Source of the DNA: Microbacteriaceae bacterium
GTDB taxonomy: Bacteria; Actinomycetota; Actinomycetes; Actinomycetales; Microbacteriaceae
Direction of reading: 5' to 3'
Length of the DNA: 10,847 nucleotides
Assembly: GCA_011620705.1 (NCBI GenBank)
Contig: WOYR01000073.1
Span: forward strand, 1-10,847
The stretch's first letter is position 1. The number at the start of each line of letters is the position of its first letter. The position numbers and the translations under genes were made by a program. A model generated the notes under the pieces. It made no database searches. It saw nothing but the letters and a program-made list of their open reading frames with translations, and was not told the DNA's origin. This document shows, in pieces, positions 6,711 through 10,847 of this stretch.

Positions 6711-7778
6711 TCAGTCCAATGTCACGTAGTCGGGGCCGCTGTAGCGGCCGGTGGTGAGCTTCTGGCGCTGCAGCAGCACATCATTGAGCAGGCTGGAGGC
6801 GCCGAAGCGGAACAGGTGCGGCTGCAGCCACTGCTCCCCCGCCGTCTCCGCCACCGTCACGAGGTACTTGATGGCGTCCTTCGAGGTCCGGATGCCGCCC
6901 GCCGGCTTCACGCCCACCCGTTCCCCGGTCAAGCGGTACCAGTCGCGCACCGCCTCCAGCATCAGCAGGGTGACCGGCAGCGTCGCGGCGGGGGCGGTCT
7001 TGCCGGTCGAGGTCTTGATGAAGTCGCCCCCCGCCAGGATCGCCAGCCAGGATGCCCGGCGCACGTTGTCGTATGTGGCCAGCTCGCCGGTCTCCAGGAT
7101 CACCTTGAGGGGGGCATAGCTGCCATCCTCGCGACGGCACGCCTCCTTGACGGCGACGATCTGCTCGAACACCTCGCCGTAGCGGCCCGCGAGGAACGCG
7201 CCGCGGTCGATCACCATGTCGATCTCGTCCGCGCCGTTGGCGACGGCATCCGCCGTGTCAGCGAGCTTCACCCGGAGGCTGGCGCGTCCGCTCGGGAACG
7301 CGGTGGCGACCGCCGCGACCGAGACCAGGCCGCTGCGCCCGCCGCCGGAGTCGACCGGATCGCCGTGCGCACTGCCGAGGGCGGCCACGGCATCCGGGAC
7401 CATGTCGCCGTAGACGCAGACCGCCGCGACCCGCGGTGCGCTCGGATCCGAGGGATCGGGGGTCAGCGCCTTGGCGACCAGCGAGCGCACCTTGCCGGGC
7501 GTGTCCGCGCCCTCGAGAGTCGTCAGGTCGATGAGCTCGATGATCTTGTCGAGCGCCCATGCCTTGGAGCTGGTCTTGATCGAACGGGCGCCGAGCGCTG
7601 CGGCACGCTGCTCGAGACCGACGGCGTCGACCCCGCTGAGTCCCTCCAGATGCAGGCGGAGTCCGCGCTCGGTGAGATCCCCGCCGAGCATCCGCACCGC
7701 GCGCTCGGCAGGGGCGAGCAGGACCGGGGCGGGGGATGCCGTGGCCGGCGCCGCAGTTGACGGCCCTGTCGAATCCAT
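6711..7778 (-). CDS. deoC: Deoxyribose-phosphate aldolase
   Basis: Cleaves 2-deoxyribose-5-phosphate to glyceraldehyde-3-phosphate and acetaldehyde, the last step of deoxynucleoside catabolism. This is a class I aldolase: the Schiff-base lysine is K255 in GGDFIKTSTGK (E. coli K167), with K291 in KPAGGIRT (E. coli K201), D187 in DEIDMV (E. coli D102) and C121 in AAVCVY (E. coli C47). At 355 residues it is longer than the roughly 220-260 of short DeoC. The extra length is an N-terminal extension of about 85 residues, of which the first 20 are Ala/Pro/Ser-rich and probably disordered, plus a C-terminal tail ending in DYVTLD. The ATG at 7778 has TAGACT ending 6 nt upstream, which suggests a leaderless mRNA. 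It is the first gene of the deoC-ALDH-ALDH' operon. Confidence 0.96.
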   Translation of the reverse strand: MDSTGPSTAAPATASPAPVLLAPAERAVRMLGGDLTERGLRLHLEGLSGVDAVGLEQRAAALGARSIKTSSKAWALDKIIELIDLTTLEGADTPGKVRSLVAKALTPDPSDPSAPRVAAVCVYGDMVPDAVAALGSAHGDPVDSGGGRSGLVSVAAVATAFPSGRASLRVKLADTADAVANGADEIDMVIDRGAFLAGRYGEVFEQIVAVKEACRREDGSYAPLKVILETGELATYDNVRRASWLAILAGGDFIKTSTGKTAPAATLPVTLLMLEAVRDWYRLTGERVGVKPAGGIRTSKDAIKYLVTVAETAGEQWLQPHLFRFGASSLLNDVLLQRQKLTTGRYSGPDYVTLD

Positions 7779-7784
7779 CCCCCG

Positions 7785-7790
7785 AGTCTA
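7785..7790 (-). promoter_or_regulatory. Putative leaderless -10 box of the deoC operon
   Basis: TAGACT on the minus strand, then CGGGGG and the ATG, so transcription would begin at the start codon. The G-run could alternatively serve as a weak ribosome-binding site. No clear -35 is visible. Confidence 0.5.
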
Positions 7791-7808
7791 GTTCGCGCGC
7801 GCGATGCG

Positions 7809-7836
7809 GGTCGGGGGGACCAATGCCGTCGGACGG
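7809..7836. promoter_or_regulatory. Two short palindromes between divergent promoters, candidate operator
   Basis: GGTC-(5 nt)-GACC at 7809-7821 and CCGTC-G-GACGG at 7826-7836 lie between the deoC -10 box and the rightward TACGCT box. Their centres are 16 bp apart, and the second falls in the spacer of the rightward promoter. A regulator binding here could control both directions. This is suggestive only, as short palindromes are common in GC-rich DNA. Confidence 0.3.
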
Positions 7837-7841
7837 CTCGC

Positions 7842-7847
7842 TACGCT
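7842..7847 (+). promoter_or_regulatory. Putative -10 box upstream of the short frame and ROK gene
   Basis: TACGCT followed by 7 nt and an ATG at 7855, the same geometry as the other presumed leaderless starts here. It would give the ROK gene an 88-nt leader that carries a short open frame. Confidence 0.4.
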
Positions 7848-7854
7848 GGCCCCT

Positions 7855-7941
7855 ATGACCTCCGCCGCCCCGGGACCTTTCTCGAGTTCCGCAACCCGGG
7901 CGGCGAGCCGGGGCGCGACTGCACCTGCGCGGGCTGCCTGA
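7855..7941 (+). pseudogene. Short 28-codon frame before the ROK gene, probably the frameshifted start of a small Cys-rich protein
   Basis: From the ATG at 7855 a 28-residue Ser/Ala-rich peptide runs to TGA at 7939-7941, one base before the ROK GTG. From about 7875 that frame has poor GC3 (14 of 21 codons by my count). The frame two bases over (codons from 7875) has 21 of 22 GC-ending codons and reads FLEFRNPGGEPGRD followed by CTCAGCL, a plausible conserved CxCxxC peptide with no start of its own. One extra base in the GGGACC run near 7872-7877 would join the ATG to it. Either a real or sequencing-derived frameshift has broken a small gene, or the short frame is a leaderless upstream ORF that couples translation to the ROK gene. 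No function is assigned. Confidence 0.4.
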
Positions 7942-7942
7942 C

Positions 7943-8878
7943 GTGGCACAGCTCGCGCTCGCGCTCGATCTCGGCGGCACGAAGGTCGAGTCCGCGCTGG
8001 TCGATCCCGGCGGGTCGATCCTGCCCGGCACGCGCTTCCGGCAGGCGACGGGGCAGGGGCGCAGCTCGCGGGAGCTCGCGGCATCCGTCGACTCGGTGGT
8101 TCGGAAGGCGATCGCGACCCTTCCGGCCGGCGCCGAACTCCTCGGCGCCGGCATCGGCTCGGCCGGTCCGCTCGAGCTGCGCGACGGCGCCGTCTCACCC
8201 CTCAACCTGAAGGCATGGCGGGGCTATCCGCTCCAGGCGCAGCTGCAGGCGATGCTGCCCGGCACTCCGATCACGCTCCGCATGGACGGCCTCTGCATCA
8301 CCCTCGCCGAGCACTGGGTCGGCGCTGCGCAGGGTGCCGACAACGTGATGGGGATGGTGGTCTCCACCGGCGTGGGAGGCGGTCTCATCCTCGGCGGCCG
8401 GGCCGTCGCAGGCCCGAGCGGCAACGCCGGCCACATCGGCCATGTCGAGGTCGCAGGCTTCGACGACCCGTGCCCGTGCGGCGGCCGCGGCTGCCTCGAG
8501 GCGATCGCATCGGGCCCGCACACGGTCGCCTGGGCGCGCACGCAGGGCTTCACGGGATCGACGGGCGAGGAGCTCGGCGCGGCGTACGCGGCGGGCGACC
8601 CGGCAGCACGGGCTGCGGTGAAGCGGTCCGGGACGGCGATCGGCCGCGCCATCGCCTCAGCTACGGCGCTCGTCGACCTGGAGCTCGTGGCGATCGGCGG
8701 CGGCTTCTCGCATGTCGCGCCGGAGCTGTTCGACTTCATCCGCGAGCCGATCGTCGAGCGGCGGGAGTTCGCCTATGTCCGCGCGGTGCGGGTCGTCCCC
8801 TCCGGGCTGTCCGACGATGGACCGCTGATCGGGGCAGCCGCGCTGGTCCACCGCGCGGAGCTGGTGCCCGCCGCCTGA
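7943..8878 (+). CDS. ROK-family sugar kinase, NanK-like
   Basis: A predicted cytoplasmic ATP-dependent hexose or N-acetylhexosamine kinase of 311 residues. The phosphate-binding DLGGTK is at 9-14 and STGVGGG at 141-147. The zinc site comprises H167 and the CPCGGRGC cluster (C177, C179, C184), followed by LEAIASG. The sugar-binding signature reads AGHIGH (162-167), as I recall for E. coli N-acetylmannosamine kinase, rather than the AGExGH of glucokinases. The catalytic-Asp motif is RMDGLC (D115), where most ROK enzymes have NDxN, so substrate or activity may differ. The lack of an N-terminal helix-turn-helix argues against a ROK repressor. The GTG start is uncertain: it has no good Shine-Dalgarno and sits one base after the upstream TGA, and the frame is open only back to 7859 without another usual start codon. 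Confidence 0.9.
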   Translation: MAQLALALDLGGTKVESALVDPGGSILPGTRFRQATGQGRSSRELAASVDSVVRKAIATLPAGAELLGAGIGSAGPLELRDGAVSPLNLKAWRGYPLQAQLQAMLPGTPITLRMDGLCITLAEHWVGAAQGADNVMGMVVSTGVGGGLILGGRAVAGPSGNAGHIGHVEVAGFDDPCPCGGRGCLEAIASGPHTVAWARTQGFTGSTGEELGAAYAAGDPAARAAVKRSGTAIGRAIASATALVDLELVAIGGGFSHVAPELFDFIREPIVERREFAYVRAVRVVPSGLSDDGPLIGAAALVHRAELVPAA

Positions 8879-8894
8879 GCCGCAGGGAGGCTCA
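8876..8894. terminator. Inverted repeat spanning both stop codons of convergent genes
   Basis: TGAGCC-(7 nt)-GGCTCA is a perfect 6-bp inverted repeat. Its left arm begins with the ROK stop codon and its right arm ends with the ribF stop codon, read on the other strand. Only 13 bp separate the two genes, so this is the only intergenic structure available for bidirectional termination. There is no T-run. Confidence 0.4.
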
Positions 8895-9848
8895 CTCGGC
8901 AGCCGGCTCGGCCGCGAGGATCGCCCGGATGCTCTCGTCGTCGCGCCGCAGTTGCGCGACCAGCGCCTCCACCGACGGGAAGCTGTTCATCGGCCGCAGG
9001 TACTCGACGAACTCGAGCACGATCGGCCTGTCGTAGAGATCGAGGTCCTGGTCGAAGAGGTGGGTCTCGACCTGATGATCGGGAACCCGGTCGAAGGTCG
9101 GATTGTTGCCGATCGAGGTGGCGGCCCCGTAGCGCACCCCGTCGACGATGACCCAGGTCGCGTAGACGCCGTCCAACGGCAGGTATCCCTCGATCGCCGG
9201 ATCGAGGTTCGCCGTCGGGTAGCCGAGCTCTCGGCCGCGCTGCTCGCCGTGCACGACGGTCGAGCGGATGCTCGGCAGCCGCCCGAGCAGCCGCGCAGCC
9301 TCGCGCACCCGGCCCCCGGCGAGGAGCTCCCGCACCCAGGTGGACGAGGAACGGCGGGACCCCGCTGCATCCTCGGCGAGCAGGTCGCCGAGGATCACCA
9401 CGTCGAATCCTCGCTCGACACCGAGCCGGCGCAGCAGGTGGACGTCGCCGGCACCGCGGGCGCCGAAACGGAAATCCGCGCCGCACAGCACCAGCTGCGC
9501 GTGCAGGGCGCCGAGCAGCACCGAGGCGACGAAATCCTCTGCCGGTTCGTCGGCGCGGGCACGGTCGAAGTGGAGCATCAGGGTCGCGTCGACACCGGCC
9601 TCGGCCAGCAGCTCGAGCTTCTGGGCGTTGCTGACCAGCGGTTTCGGGCTCTTCTCGGGCGCCAGCAGACTCAGCGGGTTGCGGTCGAATGTGACGACGG
9701 TGGCGAGCAGTCCGCGTTCATCGGCCAGTTCCCGCAGGGTGCGGATCACGGCGCGGTGGCCCAGATGCAGCCCGTCGAACTTGCCGATCGTGACGGCCGA
9801 TGGCCCGAAGCCGGGCGGCACAGCGCCGGGCCGGTCGAAGAATTGCAC
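8892..9848 (-). CDS. ribF: Bifunctional riboflavin kinase/FAD synthetase
   Basis: Phosphorylates riboflavin to FMN and adenylylates FMN to FAD, in the cytoplasm. The 318 residues match the family's usual size. The N-terminal FAD synthetase half has GKFDGLHLGH at 22-31 (HxGH nucleotidyltransferase motif; GNFDGxHxGH is commoner), GADFRFG at 123-129 and SSTWVR at 168-173. The C-terminal kinase half has GYPTAN at 209-214, GNNPTF at 247-252 and the catalytic Glu261 in ETHLFD. I chose the GTG at 9848 because it starts the conserved domain, follows the upstream stop codon by 2 nt, and has GAAGG 7 nt upstream. The frame stays open further upstream, but that part overlaps the preceding membrane-protein gene. 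It is the last gene of the truB-ribF operon. Confidence 0.96.
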   Translation of the reverse strand: MQFFDRPGAVPPGFGPSAVTIGKFDGLHLGHRAVIRTLRELADERGLLATVVTFDRNPLSLLAPEKSPKPLVSNAQKLELLAEAGVDATLMLHFDRARADEPAEDFVASVLLGALHAQLVLCGADFRFGARGAGDVHLLRRLGVERGFDVVILGDLLAEDAAGSRRSSSTWVRELLAGGRVREAARLLGRLPSIRSTVVHGEQRGRELGYPTANLDPAIEGYLPLDGVYATWVIVDGVRYGAATSIGNNPTFDRVPDHQVETHLFDQDLDLYDRPIVLEFVEYLRPMNSFPSVEALVAQLRRDDESIRAILAAEPAAE

Positions 9849-9850
9849 GG

Positions 9851-10360
9851 TCAGGCCTTCGGGCTCGAGGTCGCGACCTCGGACGGCGAGGTTCCGGATG
9901 CGGCGGGCGCGCGCCCGCTGCGCCACAGGTACAGCAGGCCGAGCACGGGCAGTACGAGGGGCACGAGGAGATACCCCGCGCCGTAGGCGCTCCACACCGT
10001 GGACTCGCGGCCGAATGGGTCGATCGAGTCCAGACCGAGAGCGGCGGGCGCCACGAGGCTCAGGGTGCCGACGACGAGCACCCCGATCAGCTCGATGCTG
10101 ATGGTGACCCAGGCGAGCCCGCGCAGCCGGGCGCCGAGGGCGATCGTCGCGACGATGTAGACCACCCCTGAGAAAGCGGACAGGGCGAAGGCGACAGGCG
10201 CCTCCGAGAAGCGATCGATGATCTGGAAGACCGAACGCCCTGTTGCGGCGATCGCGAGGACCGCATACACCGCGACGAGCACTCGGCCGACCCCGGCTCC
10301 CCCCCGGGCGGAGACCTTCGCGGCGGAGGCCGGATCGGGTTCTGGACTGTGCTCGGACAT
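9851..10360 (-). CDS. Conserved actinobacterial four-helix membrane protein
   Basis: A 169-residue predicted inner-membrane protein of unknown function. A polar N-terminus (1-22) is followed by four hydrophobic segments at about 24-41, 56-75, 83-105 and 124-145, then a polar Ser/Pro-rich tail. Conserved-looking elements are ATGRS before helix two, SEAPVAFALSAFSGVVYIVAT, and WSAYGAGYLLVPLVLPVLGLLYLWR near 123-147. I have seen similar uncharacterised proteins in many actinobacteria, but know no established name. The ATG at 10360 was chosen because the open frame upstream overlaps the preceding gene and is not protein-like. It lies 11 nt after the upstream stop codon, with a weak ribosome-binding site, and 2 nt before ribF, so it is probably cotranscribed. 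Confidence 0.88.
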   Translation of the reverse strand: MSEHSPEPDPASAAKVSARGGAGVGRVLVAVYAVLAIAATGRSVFQIIDRFSEAPVAFALSAFSGVVYIVATIALGARLRGLAWVTISIELIGVLVVGTLSLVAPAALGLDSIDPFGRESTVWSAYGAGYLLVPLVLPVLGLLYLWRSGRAPAASGTSPSEVATSSPKA

Positions 10361-10371
10361 CGCGGTCCAGA

Positions 10372-10734
10372 CTATCCGAGCCCCCAGATCTGCTGCATGC
10401 GGAACACCATGACGGCGATCGCGAACGCCGCCACCCCGAGCACGACGCTGCTCCACCTGGTGCGCTCGATCAGCGCCCAGAAGACCGCGAGCGGCGGGAT
10501 CAGCAGCGCGCTGATCAGGTAGACGTAGAACTCGGGCACGCTGCCGACCGGCTGGTTGCCGAGCCCTGGGGCTATGATCGCGATCACGAGCTGGGCGATC
10601 AGCGCCAGCTCCACCAGCACGAGCGAGCCGAGGCTCGGGTCGTTCGGTTTGCGGCCGGCGAGCCCGCTGATGACGCAGATCAGGCCGGCTGCGCAGGCGA
10701 GCGCCACCTGCGCGATCGTGTACCCCCAGATCAT
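10372..10734 (-). CDS. Small conserved four-helix membrane protein
   Basis: A 120-residue predicted inner-membrane protein of unknown function with hydrophobic segments at about 5-25, 35-55, 68-88 and 94-112 and almost no soluble part. A GNQPVG loop followed by EFYVYL precedes helix three, and ALIERTRW lies between helices three and four; both look like family features. The ATG overlaps the truB stop codon as ATGA, a classic coupled start. Its stop codon lies 11 nt before the next membrane-protein gene. Two membrane proteins of similar size side by side may work as a pair, but nothing in the sequence shows a substrate. Confidence 0.88.
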   Translation of the reverse strand: MIWGYTIAQVALACAAGLICVISGLAGRKPNDPSLGSLVLVELALIAQLVIAIIAPGLGNQPVGSVPEFYVYLISALLIPPLAVFWALIERTRWSSVVLGVAAFAIAVMVFRMQQIWGLG

Positions 10735-10847
10735 CCGAGCACCTCCGCGGTCGGGAAGTTGACGAGCACGCGGGCGACTCCCCCGCGCAGCGAGACCAGG
10801 CCCGCCAGCGACCCGGATGGAGAGAGCGCCGCCACGACGGGCGCATC
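10731..10847 (-). CDS. truB: tRNA pseudouridine(55) synthase, C-terminal end (partial)
   Basis: The last 38 codons of a gene that enters from beyond the right edge. The frame begins exactly at the window end and reads PVVAALSPSG, then LAGLVSLRGG and ARVLVNFP. This matches the C-terminal beta domain typical of actinobacterial TruB (PDG-LVGLV-xRGG-A-VLVVFP type). TruB makes pseudouridine 55 in the T-loop of tRNAs. The catalytic domain is outside the window. The stop codon overlaps the next start codon (ATGA). Adjacency to ribF, a widespread bacterial pairing, supports the call. Confidence 0.85.
   Translation of the reverse strand, partial: DAPVVAALSPSGSLAGLVSLRGGVARVLVNFPTAEVLG

Noticed and set aside
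6702..7760. 352-codon open frame on the + strand opposite deoC
   Set aside because: Antisense shadow of deoC, His/Arg/Gly-rich with no domain.
9849..9995. ATG at 9995 as the ribF start
   Set aside because: The extra 49 residues are Arg/Ala-rich shadow of the overlapping membrane-protein gene, and the RibF domain begins at the GTG at 9848.
10361..10846. N-terminal extension of the 169-residue membrane protein to the window edge
   Set aside because: It overlaps the 120-residue membrane-protein gene and truB out of frame and is not protein-like; the ATG at 10360 fits the gene spacing.
1..10847. CRISPR array, insertion sequence, prophage, toxin-antitoxin or defence island
   Set aside because: No regularly spaced repeats with unique spacers, terminal inverted repeats, transposase or integrase motifs, or defence gene pairs are visible; base composition looks uniform throughout.

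Overview
The window looks like ordinary chromosome from a high-GC actinobacterium, most likely Microbacteriaceae (Microbacterium or a near relative). This is inference from three things: very GC-rich third codon positions, a truB-to-ribF locus with small membrane proteins typical of Actinomycetota, and a strong excess of the heptamer GGCATCC/GGATGCC. I see no transposase, integrase, phage gene, CRISPR array, tRNA or rRNA.

Layout from left to right. (1) 59-2236 (-): an orphan SWI2/SNF2-type helicase. Its leader of about 170 nt folds into several hairpins, two of them with GNRA loops. (2) 2444-2827 (-): a small four-helix membrane protein, divergent from (3) 2871-4208 (+): an M20-family metallopeptidase of the carboxypeptidase S/PM20D1 type. 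Only 43 bp separate the two start codons, and both genes look leaderless. (4) 4209-4406: a non-coding stretch with three 18-bp repeats and a perfect hairpin between convergent genes. (5) 4407-7778 (-): a tight operon, deoC, then a complete aldehyde dehydrogenase, then a truncated ALDH-fold protein lacking every catalytic residue. DeoC releases acetaldehyde from deoxyribose-5-phosphate and the dehydrogenase is well placed to oxidise it. The full and dead ALDH pair resembles a two-gene version of the two-domain ALDH16 family. (6) 7779-7942: a compact divergent control region with two short palindromes, plus the apparently frameshifted remnant of a small Cys-rich reading frame. (7) 7943-8878 (+): a ROK-family sugar kinase with NanK-like signatures and an altered catalytic motif. 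(8) 8892-10847 (-): ribF, two small membrane proteins and the 3' end of truB, forming one overlapping operon. ROK and ribF converge with 13 bp between them, and a perfect inverted repeat covers both stop codons.

No obviously new defence or biosynthetic system is present. The points most worth following are the split ALDH16-like pair, the structured helicase leader, the broken small Cys-rich frame before the ROK gene, and the repeated leaderless promoter pattern (a TANNNT box 6-7 nt before the start codon). Overlapping shadow reading frames are numerous, as expected at this GC content, and are left out.
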